Below, piece by piece: positions 1 to 4,973 of a stretch of 5,879 nucleotides of DNA; position 1 is the stretch's first letter; each line of letters starts with the position of its first letter. Origin of the DNA: a bacterium. GTDB taxonomy: Bacteria > Patescibacteriota > Minisyncoccia > Phycocordibacterales > UBA1550. Both the position numbers and the translations under genes were made by a program. The stretch covers positions 1-5,879 of the forward strand of contig JAKAMX010000044.1 in NCBI GenBank assembly GCA_021812665.1. The letters are read 5' to 3'. Below the pieces are notes generated by a model. The model had not been told where the DNA came from, searched no databases, and saw only the letters and a list, made by a program, of their open reading frames with translations.

Positions 1-372
1 TACATCAGGAAGCGGTGATTGTTTCATTGCGGCTAACATAAAATGGTTCACCAAAAGTGCAATGTCGTGGCCAGAACTTCCTCTGATCGAACCTACAACT
101 TCAGCTTCTGAAACCTGTTTTGTTACTAAGGTCCCTTTTGCTGCCATTTCAATATCTGAAATTGACATTCGATGAGCTGACCGCTCTTTTTCAGGAATTT
201 GTTCCCATTCAGTGAAGTTTCTCTGGTTAATCTGAAGACGACTTGGTTCGTAGTGTTGTCCTTCAGCAAATGGCGAGACAGCTTTTTGATAAAGCTCGTA
301 TTGTTTTTTGGGAGCAAGATCTATACCTTTATTGTCTTTTGCTTCAGTTCTGGTTGTGCGCTCGACGATCAA
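1..372 (-). CDS. Unrecognised protein, N-terminal part only (runs off the left edge)
   Basis: The minus-strand frame is open from an in-frame TAA at 408-406 to the left edge, about 135 codons without a stop, so this is a gene continuing outside the window. The product is hydrophilic and charged, with no membrane segment; it reads IVERTTRTEAKDNKG near the start and SIRGSSGHDIALLVNHF further on. I do not recognise the family. The start is doubtful: the only standard in-frame start is TTG at 372-370, which has no well-placed Shine-Dalgarno site, and residues upstream of it (ECGYSDID) still look protein-like. Either an unusual start is used or the true N-terminus has been lost. It lies downstream of the minus-strand gene at 448-774 and is separated from it by a hairpin. 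Confidence 0.65.
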   Translation of the reverse strand, partial: MIVERTTRTEAKDNKGIDLAPKKQYELYQKAVSPFAEGQHYEPSRLQINQRNFTEWEQIPEKERSAHRMSISDIEMAAKGTLVTKQVSEAEVVGSIRGSSGHDIALLVNHFMLAAMKQSPLPDV

Positions 373-430
373 ATCAATATCAGAATAACCACACTCTTCA
401 ATTACTTAAAGTGGCAAATTTAGTTAAATG

Positions 431-456
431 AAGACGTGAGGATTTCCTCACGTCTT
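431..456 (-). terminator. Hairpin at the end of the minus-strand gene 448-774
   Basis: An 11-bp perfect stem (431-441 with 446-456) closes a 4-base loop. On the minus strand it is followed by a poor T-run (CATTT), so termination may be partial and could let transcription continue into the gene running off the left edge. The last codons of the upstream gene, including its TGA stop, lie inside the stem. Confidence 0.6.
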
Positions 457-774
457 TGACATAAATTGATCAATTACCGACTGAATCAGAATCCGATATT
501 CTTGGTACTTTTCAGCATCCACGCCTTCTAGTGAAATATGCAGTGAGCTCCCTTCAGGAATAAAGACTGCATGAACGGTAAAGTCATTGTTCATGACAAG
601 TCGAAACTTTTGGTGAAGTCTTATGTCATGTTTCCAACGCTCAGCTGTTCGTTGTAAGCAGTCGTGATTGATAACGCATATTTCAAAGTTATTCCAGAAC
701 GCTCGAGGCACGCTTTCTTGCTTTAGCTTTTCTTTAATCGCAATTAAAAGCGAATAACAGATGTCTTCAAACAT
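448..774 (-). CDS. Unrecognised 108-residue soluble protein
   Basis: Starts MFEDICYSLLIAIKEKLKQE and ends VIDQFMSKT. The ATG at 774-772 is preferred over upstream in-frame starts because GGAGGA lies about 5 bases before it and a good promoter sits just upstream. Predicted from the residue pattern: an N-terminal amphipathic helix (about residues 1-20), a mixed central part with alternating beta-like stretches (FRLVMNN, VHAVFIP, LHISLEG), and a C-terminal helix (about 88-105). No membrane segment, signal peptide or known motif is visible. It has its own promoter and a hairpin overlapping its stop codon. It diverges from the gene at 876. Function unknown. Confidence 0.8.
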   Translation of the reverse strand: MFEDICYSLLIAIKEKLKQESVPRAFWNNFEICVINHDCLQRTAERWKHDIRLHQKFRLVMNNDFTVHAVFIPEGSSLHISLEGVDAEKYQEYRILIQSVIDQFMSKT

Positions 775-807
775 GAAATCCTCCACAAATGCCCTAAGTT
801 GCACGAA

Positions 808-837
808 ATTATAAAGAGAATTGTTGTTATAATGCAA
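808..837 (-). promoter_or_regulatory. Sigma-70-like promoter of the gene at 448-774
   Basis: On the minus strand TTGCAT (837-832) and a perfect TATAAT (813-808) are separated by 18 bases. The predicted start of transcription is about 30 bases before the ATG. Its -35 box overlaps the -10 box of the opposing promoter, so the two cannot easily be occupied together. Confidence 0.7.
825..833 (+). promoter_or_regulatory. Extended -10 promoter of the gene at 876
   Basis: TGTTATAAT is a perfect -10 hexamer (828-833) with the TGn extension. No -35 box is found at normal spacing; TTGCAC at 799-804 is too far away (23 bases). The -35 area coincides with the -10 box of the minus-strand promoter. Confidence 0.65.
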
Positions 838-875
838 CTAATTTTCGTGTCTTATCTATAGAAAAGAGGTGGAGT

Positions 876-1163
876 GTGATACGGCATCCAAAAGACGAAA
901 TAGTAGTAGCCTACAATGATCGAGAAGTACAGGAGCTACTTGAGGGAGAGGACTTTATCATCGCACCCGATGGTGAAGGCAGGTCTGTTTTATATCTGTT
1001 CCGTGGAGCAGAAGGAAGCGTCTTAATGCAAACAGGAGTTCAGAGCGTTTTGTACGAGGAAGTCTTTGAGGATGACTACTCAGTCTTAAAACTGAGCGCA
1101 GTCGTTGAAGAAGTACAGACCATGCTTACTGATGTTCGGTTTGTATTCCCTGAAGCTTTATAG
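876..1163 (+). CDS. Unrecognised 95-residue acidic protein
   Basis: The GTG start at 876 follows GAGG (866-869) by 6 bases; there is no in-frame ATG nearby. The protein is acidic and small, with a likely alpha/beta layout: a beta stretch (EIVVAY, about 8-13), a helix (REVQELLEG), beta stretches (DFIIAP, SVLYLFRG), a variable middle, then a C-terminal helix (LSAVVEEVQTML, 73-84) and a final beta stretch (VRFVF). The C-terminal pattern L-x2-VV-x-E-x8-RF sits at the same residue numbers (73-89) in the protein at 2482-2772, suggesting that the two are diverged copies. No terminator is seen before the next gene 57 bases on, so the two may be co-transcribed. Function unknown. Confidence 0.8.
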   Translation: MIRHPKDEIVVAYNDREVQELLEGEDFIIAPDGEGRSVLYLFRGAEGSVLMQTGVQSVLYEEVFEDDYSVLKLSAVVEEVQTMLTDVRFVFPEAL

Positions 1164-1170
1164 TCCATCG

Positions 1171-1179
1171 TGGTACTAT
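1171..1179 (+). promoter_or_regulatory. Possible extended -10 promoter of the gene at 1221
   Basis: TGGTACTAT matches TGn plus a -10 hexamer of the form TAnnnT. No convincing -35 is present. It lies just downstream of the previous stop codon, and readthrough from the promoter at 825 is also possible. Confidence 0.4.
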
Positions 1180-1220
1180 GAAACTTCCGTTTTGCGTATA
1201 CACAAAAGGTGTTCAAAAAA

Positions 1221-1535
1221 ATGCGTGTTTGTATCGTTGCAAATGCAGTAGAGGCAAGTTTGGTTTTGATGCAGTTTTCAGACATCGACGCGATTATTCA
1301 AACAGCCGAAAATGATTTGATATCGACATTTTTGTTTCGCTTCGACTGCTTGTATGCTGACGCGTTGAAAGGGGTGCAATCAAACTTTGGCTGGCATGTT
1401 AAGTTCAGTCCGGAGCGACACTATGTAGCACCAGTTCTTGGCCCGGCAACGCTTTTAAAAACGAAGATTAGAAGCATTGTCCCGTCAAGTGAACCGGTGG
1501 AGTTTTTGGAGTATCACCGGCTTGCAAAAACGTGA
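1221..1535 (+). CDS. Unrecognised 104-residue protein
   Basis: Begins MRVCIVANAVEASLVLMQ. I choose the ATG at 1221 because AAAAGGTG (1204-1211) precedes it by 9 bases; an in-frame GTG at 1209 would overlap that site. The first 20 residues are beta strand then helix (RVCIVANAVEASLVLMQF), followed by IDAIIQTAEND, an aromatic stretch (STFLFRFDCLY) and a basic C-terminal third (LLKTKIRSIVP). There is no clear membrane segment. It ends at a terminator shared with the converging gene 1555-1878. It may form an operon with the gene at 876. Family not recognised. Confidence 0.75.
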   Translation: MRVCIVANAVEASLVLMQFSDIDAIIQTAENDLISTFLFRFDCLYADALKGVQSNFGWHVKFSPERHYVAPVLGPATLLKTKIRSIVPSSEPVEFLEYHRLAKT

Positions 1536-1542
1536 ACTTCAT

Positions 1543-1579
1543 AAAAAAGCGGGGTCAAATGGCCCCGCTCACTGTTTTT
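1543..1579. terminator. Bidirectional terminator between convergent genes
   Basis: The stem AGCGGGG (1548-1554) pairs with CCCCGCT (1563-1569). On the minus strand it is followed by six T (1548-1543), a strong terminator for 1555-1878. On the plus strand GTTTTT at 1574-1579 follows 4 bases after the stem and can serve the gene ending at 1535. The stop codon of the minus-strand gene lies in the loop. Confidence 0.85.
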
Positions 1580-1878
1580 CTCCAGTCTTTTATAAATCCA
1601 GTCATGAACTTGGTTACGTCGCTGACTGTCAAAAGTCGGTTTGCTATTGGGAACAAAACTACTCTGCACCACGCGGGGTTATGTTTATCATAGATAACAC
1701 ACCCACTCGTGATACCGTGCCCCAATAGAAATACATCATCACAGAATGTGAAAACCAACTGGCGATCTTTATCTGATGCGATAATGGTGCCATCTCGAAG
1801 TCTTCGAAATATTCTAAACTCTCGTTTTACTAGATCAAAGATCGCATTATATCGCGCTTCGTATTCACTGGGACTCAT
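1555..1878 (-). CDS. Unrecognised 107-residue protein
   Basis: Starts MSPSEYEARYNAIFDLVKRE at an ATG (1878-1876) with GGGAG about 8 bases upstream. An N-terminal amphipathic helix (about 3-20), rich in charged and aromatic residues, leads into a basic run (EFRIFRRLRDG). Beta-like stretches follow (TIIAS, QLVFTF, DVFLLG), with a last helix around SDVTKFMTGFIKDW. The arginine cluster could suit nucleic-acid or membrane-surface contact, but that is a guess. No promoter is visible in the short gap after the upstream hairpin at 1910-1937, so it probably depends on readthrough from the gene at 1948-2340. Function unknown. Confidence 0.78.
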   Translation of the reverse strand: MSPSEYEARYNAIFDLVKREFRIFRRLRDGTIIASDKDRQLVFTFCDDVFLLGHGITSGCVIYDKHNPAWCRVVLFPIANRLLTVSDVTKFMTGFIKDWRKTVSGAI

Positions 1879-1903
1879 TATCGCTCTCCCTCGTGACTCC
1901 CTT

Positions 1904-1937
1904 AAGAAAGATGGCGTGGAGGTATTTCCACGCCATC
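1904..1937 (-). terminator. Terminator between the two minus-strand genes
   Basis: A perfect 11-bp stem (1910-1920 with 1927-1937) has a 6-base loop. On the minus strand it is followed by TTTCTT. It ends the unit of the gene at 1948-2340 yet lies upstream of 1555-1878 with no obvious new promoter, so it may act as an attenuator. Confidence 0.75.
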
Positions 1938-1947
1938 AAAGAACAAA

Positions 1948-2340
1948 CTAAACGATCACTGCTGGTTCTGGGTAATCTTGCGCATTTAAAAGAAACGGTC
2001 GAGTAGCGTGAATAACGGTTTCGAAAAAGGTACTACGATAGATCGGGACACCGGCACCGATAAACTTCAACTGAATAGTGCAGTCTTTGTTCTGCGTAAT
2101 TATCACGCTCATATTCCGATTTTCGGTGAGGTAGGTTTGCCAACCACCACCTTGAATCGATGTGTCCAGACCAATCTTCATTGCAAGTGCCTTTTCGTTT
2201 CCGGCGAGTCGTATCTTTTCAACCAGACCTGCCGCAGGGGCATTGCTTGCCCATGCTTTTGCTGCAGACGCGATAGACTCTAAAACTGGCGCCAAATGAA
2301 CGGGTTCGATTACCAAACTCAGAATGTCGTTGCGACCCAT
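1948..2340 (-). CDS. Unrecognised 130-residue protein
   Basis: The ATG at 2340-2338 has GGAGAG 7 bases upstream and a TATAAT box further up. The product starts MGRNDILSLVIEPVHLAP. Residues about 14-50 are alanine-rich and look helical (IASAAKAWASNAPAAGLVEK). A glycine-rich turn follows (SIQGGGWQTYL), then beta-like strands (MSVIITQ, TIQLKFIGAG) and a C-terminal part ending in a proline-containing tail (DYPEPAVIV). No membrane segment or known motif is seen. It is transcribed divergently from 2482-2772. Function unknown. Confidence 0.8.
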   Translation of the reverse strand: MGRNDILSLVIEPVHLAPVLESIASAAKAWASNAPAAGLVEKIRLAGNEKALAMKIGLDTSIQGGGWQTYLTENRNMSVIITQNKDCTIQLKFIGAGVPIYRSTFFETVIHATRPFLLNAQDYPEPAVIV

Positions 2341-2367
2341 GTGTTACTCTCCAAACTATAATGATCA

Positions 2368-2392
2368 ATAACCCCTACTGTTAGGGGATTAT
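2368..2392. promoter_or_regulatory. Palindrome over a promoter, candidate operator
   Basis: CCCCTA (2372-2377) and TAGGGG (2382-2387) form a perfect 6-bp dyad around CTGT, extended by ATAA (2368-2371) and TTAT (2389-2392) with one unpaired base. It covers the -10 box and the expected transcription start of the minus-strand gene. Because the expected start lies inside the palindrome, the transcript would lack one arm. A DNA-level operator is therefore likelier than an RNA hairpin. Confidence 0.45.
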
Positions 2393-2393
2393 A
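2388..2393 (-). promoter_or_regulatory. -10 box of the gene at 1948-2340
   Basis: A perfect TATAAT on the minus strand lies about 48 bases before the ATG. No good -35 hexamer is found at 16-18 bases, so the promoter may be weak or activator-dependent. Confidence 0.5.
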
Positions 2394-2411
2394 GTGTATG
2401 CCTTTCTTCAT

Positions 2412-2439
2412 TTGCCTGCAACTCAGCGAGTGTTATACT
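2412..2439 (+). promoter_or_regulatory. Extended -10 promoter of the gene at 2482
   Basis: TTGCCT (2412-2417), a 16-base spacer and TATACT (2434-2439), with TGT immediately before the -10 box. Confidence 0.65.
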
Positions 2440-2481
2440 TGTGCGGTTTACGGATAAATATTTTTGTAAGGAGATTTGAGA

Positions 2482-2772
2482 ATGAATGTTGGAATTTATC
2501 CAAACGAAGAATCCGCCCTTCAGGCTTTGGTTTTAGAATCGTTTGACATCTTTCTCTTGACCGGTTTTGAAGGTTGCTGCCACACAGCGGTGATCGTCCC
2601 AAATGGTCCGTATTCGGACATGTTTGAAGGCCTGTACGAAACCTATATTCCCAAGCAGATTCCAACTGCACACAGCTACTTTGAACGAAACAAAACGCTC
2701 ACCGAAGTAGTAGATGAAATTACGTTAGAGATTCCCGAAGCAAGATTTTTCGATCAGCGAGCTGGTGTATAA
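2482..2772 (+). CDS. Unrecognised 96-residue acidic protein, possible copy of 876-1163
   Basis: The ATG at 2482 lies 8 bases after AAGGAG (2468-2473), a strong ribosome site. An in-frame TTG at 2476 is too close to that site. The product begins MNVGIYPNEESALQALVLE. Its layout is beta strand, helix (EESALQALV), beta strand (FDIFLLT), a Cys-Cys pair (32-33), beta strand (TAVIVP), a Tyr-rich middle, a C-terminal helix (LTEVVDEITLEI) and RFF. Residues L73, V76, V77, E79, R88 and F89 fall at identical positions in the protein at 876-1163. It forms its own transcription unit, with a promoter just upstream and a hairpin just downstream. Function unknown. Confidence 0.82.
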   Translation: MNVGIYPNEESALQALVLESFDIFLLTGFEGCCHTAVIVPNGPYSDMFEGLYETYIPKQIPTAHSYFERNKTLTEVVDEITLEIPEARFFDQRAGV

Positions 2773-2780
2773 ACGTATTT

Positions 2781-2817
2781 TGGCGCAGTTTTTTTGTAAA
2801 GCTGCGCCACTATTTTT
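2781..2817 (+). terminator. Terminator of the gene at 2482-2772
   Basis: The stem TGGCGCAG (2781-2788) pairs with CTGCGCCA (2802-2809). It can extend inward through a T/A stretch to about 12 pairs. ATTTTT follows at 2812-2817. Confidence 0.85.
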
Positions 2818-2844
2818 GATCTTCAGCCCATAATGCAATATACT
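2816..2844 (+). promoter_or_regulatory. Sigma-70-like promoter of the operon 2879-3465
   Basis: TTGATC (2816-2821), a 17-base spacer and TATACT (2839-2844). The -35 box uses the last two bases of the preceding terminator's T-run. Confidence 0.7.
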
Positions 2845-2878
2845 TTCCCCATCGGAATGAAAAGAGAGGAGTTTTTTA

Positions 2879-3166
2879 ATGAATCGCTCATTCCATCGTG
2901 ACGTAGAACTGGCTCGTAGAGAGGTCTGCGAACTGGTTGACTCAGAAACGCTTGCTTTGTATCGGAGGGCTGCCTTGCGGTGTACTGTTCCGGTCCAAAT
3001 TGTGGTGAAGGCCACCGAAGGCCAGCCGTTCATAGATGCTGAGGGACATTCTCAGCTTGTTTCACTGGGGAGCACGTTTGTTGTTATCGCTCATCCCGAG
3101 AATTCACTCAGCGAATTTCGTGAGAAAGTTTTAGAAGTAACTTTGGAATCTACTGGGGGAGAATAA
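2879..3166 (+). CDS. Unrecognised 95-residue protein, first gene of a two-gene operon
   Basis: The ATG at 2879 follows AGAGAGGAG (ending 2871) by 7 bases. The product starts MNRSFHRDVELARREVCELV. A charged N-terminal helix (about 6-33) ends in LALYRRAALR. Beta-type stretches follow (VPVQIVVKA, QLVSLGSTFVVIAH), then a final helix/strand (FREKVLEVTLE). Residues 21-41 align without gaps to residues 20-40 of the next protein, with 9 of 21 identical (shared S-E-x-L, Y-R, L and P-V-Q), so the two genes probably arose by tandem duplication. They may form a pair or hetero-oligomer; that is inference. No known motif; function unknown. Confidence 0.82.
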   Translation: MNRSFHRDVELARREVCELVDSETLALYRRAALRCTVPVQIVVKATEGQPFIDAEGHSQLVSLGSTFVVIAHPENSLSEFREKVLEVTLESTGGE

Positions 3167-3171
3167 ACGAG

Positions 3172-3465
3172 TTGAATGCACGGCTAATCTATAAACCGTT
3201 GGAAGTGTCGATTTTAGTAGTCGTTAATGAATCTGAACCACTGGGGGAATACCGAAAGTTTTGGCTCTCTCCCGGCACGCCAGTTCAGCTTGACGACCAT
3301 CGAGCGCTACGGGTACGAGACATTGAAGGCTTGCAGTACACGGGAAGTATTTCGGTCGTTTCTTTTAGCGAGAAAAGTGTAAAGAAACTATCGTTTTTCG
3401 TGAGCAAGCAGGCCTATGACGAGGCGATTGTTCCACCGCCTGAGGTAAGTGAAAAGACGGAATAA
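3172..3465 (+). CDS. Unrecognised 97-residue protein, second gene of the operon
   Basis: The start is TTG at 3172, about 10 bases after GGGGGAG (3156-3161), which lies inside the end of the previous gene. The nearby ATG at 3176 is out of frame and soon meets a stop. Only 5 bases separate the genes, so translation is probably coupled. The protein is rich in beta-type stretches (VSILVVVN, PVQLDD, ALRVRDI, SISVVSF, KLSFFV) and ends in an acidic, proline-containing tail (PPPEVSEKTE). Its middle resembles that of the upstream protein (ESEPLGEYRKF... against DSETLALYRRA...). It ends before a strong terminator. Function unknown. Confidence 0.8.
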   Translation: MNARLIYKPLEVSILVVVNESEPLGEYRKFWLSPGTPVQLDDHRALRVRDIEGLQYTGSISVVSFSEKSVKKLSFFVSKQAYDEAIVPPPEVSEKTE

Positions 3466-3475
3466 TTTGGTGTTT

Positions 3476-3501
3476 GGGCAGGTTTAACCCTGCCCCTTTT
3501 T
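3476..3501 (+). terminator. Terminator of the operon 2879-3465
   Basis: GGGCAGG (3476-3482) pairs with CCTGCCC (3489-3495) around a 6-base loop. A run of five T follows at 3497-3501. Confidence 0.88.
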
Positions 3502-3513
3502 GTACCCCATAAT

Positions 3514-3542
3514 TTGCTTTTTAAGCTGAAAAATGATACAAT
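3514..3542 (+). promoter_or_regulatory. Extended -10 promoter of the membrane protein gene
   Basis: TTGCTT (3514-3519), then a 17-base spacer ending in TGA, then TACAAT (3537-3542). The 12 bases AAATGATACAAT recur exactly at 5596-5607. The start codon lies about 70 bases on, giving a longer leader than in the other units. Confidence 0.7.
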
Positions 3543-3613
3543 ACTGATAATTCGCAGGCACATAAAAGCACTGCGTAAATTGTAGTCAATTAGCACATTA
3601 AAGGGATAATATC

Positions 3614-4453
3614 ATGACTTATGCAGTACAGTTTTTGATGGGAAAAACCCATCCTCGGTCATTTGTGAACGAGTTGTTTTTCGTTGTAGGTATAACCATT
3701 GCATGGGTGGCGCTTGTCGTTTTGGCTTTGACCCGAATGACAGGCATTGTGTTTGTTGTATTCGTTGTGTGTGGCCTTGGCCCACTGTGGGACGCAATAT
3801 GCACTGACGAACGCACCGAGGACCGCCCTCGAGTGAGAAACACAATGACATGGTTACTTTGCCTGTCGGTTGGTGAATATCTAGTTTTCTATTCTCTACA
3901 CGTCGACTATGGTCACGAAGTACCGTACTTTGGCGTTATGCCTATATTAATGGTTGCTCTTACGCTGTACACGATTTTTTCGGTCCATAGAGACCACGTA
4001 CAATCATTTCGCAGAGTTGCACCGCAGATAGTTGTTTCGCCACAAGTAGAACCGGCAGTTGAGAGAGTGGCAACTCCGGCAGTACCAGTGCAACAACAGC
4101 CAAGACCTGCGCCGGCTCAACGGACAATCCAACCAAAGTCTTGGAATGATCTTGCTAATGAAGTCTGGAATTTCCAGCCACTCCAAGAGCAATTTCGACT
4201 GCTTATTGAGGGCGTGCAAAGTACTGTATGGCCCGATGAAAATAAGGAGCCAAGTGATGTGTTTTTTAAGGGTTTTATCGGCGATATAAAGCGTCTGCAA
4301 TTGCCGAAACCAAAAGACCTAGACAGTCTGTCTGGGACTTTCATTTGGGTTGCGCAACAGCTGCTCGAGCAACATAAGGAGCAGCCGTTTGCTAACTTAG
4401 ATGAGTTCTTGGATGCAAGAGAAGCTCTCCTGACATCAAGCTTTCCAAAGTAA
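3614..4453 (+). CDS. Four-helix membrane protein with Pro/Gln linker and soluble C-terminal domain
   Basis: The ATG at 3614 follows AAGGGA by 7 bases; 279 residues. Four hydrophobic segments are visible: about 21-40, 45-62, 78-95 and 105-124. Charged stretches DERTEDRPRVRN (65-76) and HRDHVQSFRR (125-134) flank them. By the positive-inside rule both ends would face the cytoplasm, with two short outside loops. Residues about 135-175 are a flexible linker rich in Pro, Gln, Val and Ala (VPVQQQPRPAPAQ). Residues about 176-279 form a soluble, mostly helical domain with many Trp, Phe, Gln and Leu residues. This suits a membrane anchor that presents a cytoplasmic domain. It has no signal peptide, catalytic motif or recognised family. 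It is the largest gene here and stands alone between its own promoter and terminator. Holin, superinfection-exclusion or host-membrane effector roles are possible but unsupported. Confidence 0.85.
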   Translation: MTYAVQFLMGKTHPRSFVNELFFVVGITIAWVALVVLALTRMTGIVFVVFVVCGLGPLWDAICTDERTEDRPRVRNTMTWLLCLSVGEYLVFYSLHVDYGHEVPYFGVMPILMVALTLYTIFSVHRDHVQSFRRVAPQIVVSPQVEPAVERVATPAVPVQQQPRPAPAQRTIQPKSWNDLANEVWNFQPLQEQFRLLIEGVQSTVWPDENKEPSDVFFKGFIGDIKRLQLPKPKDLDSLSGTFIWVAQQLLEQHKEQPFANLDEFLDAREALLTSSFPK

Positions 4454-4464
4454 TGTCACGAGAC

Positions 4465-4492
4465 AAGGCGCGGATACCCCGCGCCTTTATTT
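4465..4492 (+). terminator. Terminator of the membrane protein gene
   Basis: The stem AAGGCGCGG (4465-4473) pairs with CCGCGCCTT (4479-4487) around ATACC. TTTATTT (4486-4492) follows. The GGCGCGG/CCGCGCC core is the same as in the terminator at 4863. Confidence 0.85.
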
Positions 4493-4493
4493 G

Positions 4494-4502
4494 TGCTACA
4501 AT
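4494..4502 (+). promoter_or_regulatory. Extended -10 promoter of the gene at 4542
   Basis: TGCTACAAT begins 2 bases after the T-run of the previous terminator. The -35 position would fall inside that hairpin and shows no match, so the promoter seems to depend on the extended -10 element alone. Confidence 0.55.
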
Positions 4503-4541
4503 TTTTTCCATCGTATTCATATTTGAAAGGAACTTGTCCAG

Positions 4542-4850
4542 TTGACCACATTTGTGAACTTTCCCACCGGGAAGGATTGCAAACAGTCAGTTTTGAACGG
4601 AGATGTCGACGTTGCGTATTGGGTAGTGGAAACACAAGGTTCTCGACCGTGGCTTGTTGGGTGTTTTTGCAAAACACCAGAAGATGCAGAAGATGTCGCG
4701 TCTGTTTTTGACGCAGTTCTTTCAACGCCACGGGTGACGAAAGAGAACAACCTCTGGAAAGTGTTGTACTACGACTCAGCCCATATGTATTCTGTCTTGT
4801 ATGTGAAAGAGTTGTTAGAAGAACTCTTTACAGAGGATCCAAAGGCATAG
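4542..4850 (+). CDS. Unrecognised 102-residue acidic protein
   Basis: The start is taken as TTG at 4542, 10 bases after AAAGGA (4526-4531). The next in-frame start, GTG at 4554, has no ribosome site. The product reads TTFVNFPTGKDCKQSVLNG, then beta-like VDVAYWVVE and WLVGCF, a helix (PEDAEDVASVFDAVL, about 46-60), a strand (LWKVLYYD), and a C-terminal helix with an acidic end (VKELLEELFTEDPKA). Its opening (F-P-x6-Q-S-V... D-V) resembles the opening of the protein at 2482 (Y-P-x6-Q-A-L... D-I), so it may be a distant relative; the match is weak. Three cysteines, two of them at 41 and 43, show no zinc-site spacing. Function unknown. Confidence 0.78.
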   Translation: MTTFVNFPTGKDCKQSVLNGDVDVAYWVVETQGSRPWLVGCFCKTPEDAEDVASVFDAVLSTPRVTKENNLWKVLYYDSAHMYSVLYVKELLEELFTEDPKA

Positions 4851-4862
4851 TCACAGATGTTC

Positions 4863-4892
4863 AGGCGCGGAATTGTCACCGCGCCTTTTTTT
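4863..4892 (+). terminator. Terminator of the gene at 4542-4850
   Basis: AGGCGCGG (4863-4870) pairs with CCGCGCCT (4879-4886) around an 8-base loop. A run of seven T ends at 4892. Confidence 0.9.
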
Positions 4893-4973
4893 GTTTTTTG
4901 AAACTTCATGTTGCATCTTTGTCTTTCCAGGTGTGAAATACACATAAGGACAATTATTGAGGAGATTAATTTC

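Larger units (their letters stand above)
798..849. repeat. Nested inverted repeats across the divergent promoters
   Basis: ATTATAA (808-814) is inverted as TTATAAT (827-833). GTTGCA (798-803) is inverted as TGCAAC (833-838). CACGAAATT (802-810) is matched, with one extra base, by the inverted AATTTTCGTG (840-849). The repeats frame both -10 boxes of the divergent pair. They may be binding sites for a dimeric regulator, or partly an accident of two back-to-back A+T-rich promoters. Confidence 0.45.

Noticed and set aside
2..175. Plus-strand frame open from the left edge to TGA at 173-175
   Set aside because: Short, and opposite the longer minus-strand open frame; probably a shadow.
199..431. 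Two overlapping plus-strand frames of 62 and 74 residues, one reading MARQLFDKARIVFWEQD
   Set aside because: They lie opposite the longer minus-strand frame that continues off the left edge, have no ribosome site, and encode low-quality hydrophobic/aromatic residues. The passing likeness to an alkaline-phosphatase-like defence protein start is not backed by further residues.
1161..1180. Imperfect hairpin just after the gene at 876-1163
   Set aside because: The stem is short with a bulge and has no T-run, so it is not called a terminator.
2008..2283. Plus-strand 91-residue frame with several cysteines
   Set aside because: Opposite the gene at 1948-2340, which has a ribosome site, a promoter and a terminator in the right places; no such signals exist for the plus frame.
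4004..4344. Several minus-strand and plus-strand frames of 75-98 residues inside the membrane protein gene
   Set aside because: Shadows of the real reading frame; no ribosome sites and implausible composition.
4908..4973. N-terminal extension of the zinc-finger-like protein
   Set aside because: The strong GAGGAGA site at 4959-4965 directs the start at 4974; nothing comparable precedes 4908.
4893..4973. Promoter before the zinc-finger-like gene (TTGAAA at 4898, TTGCAT at 4911)
   Set aside because: Neither has a -10 box of acceptable quality at 15-19 bases, so no promoter is claimed.
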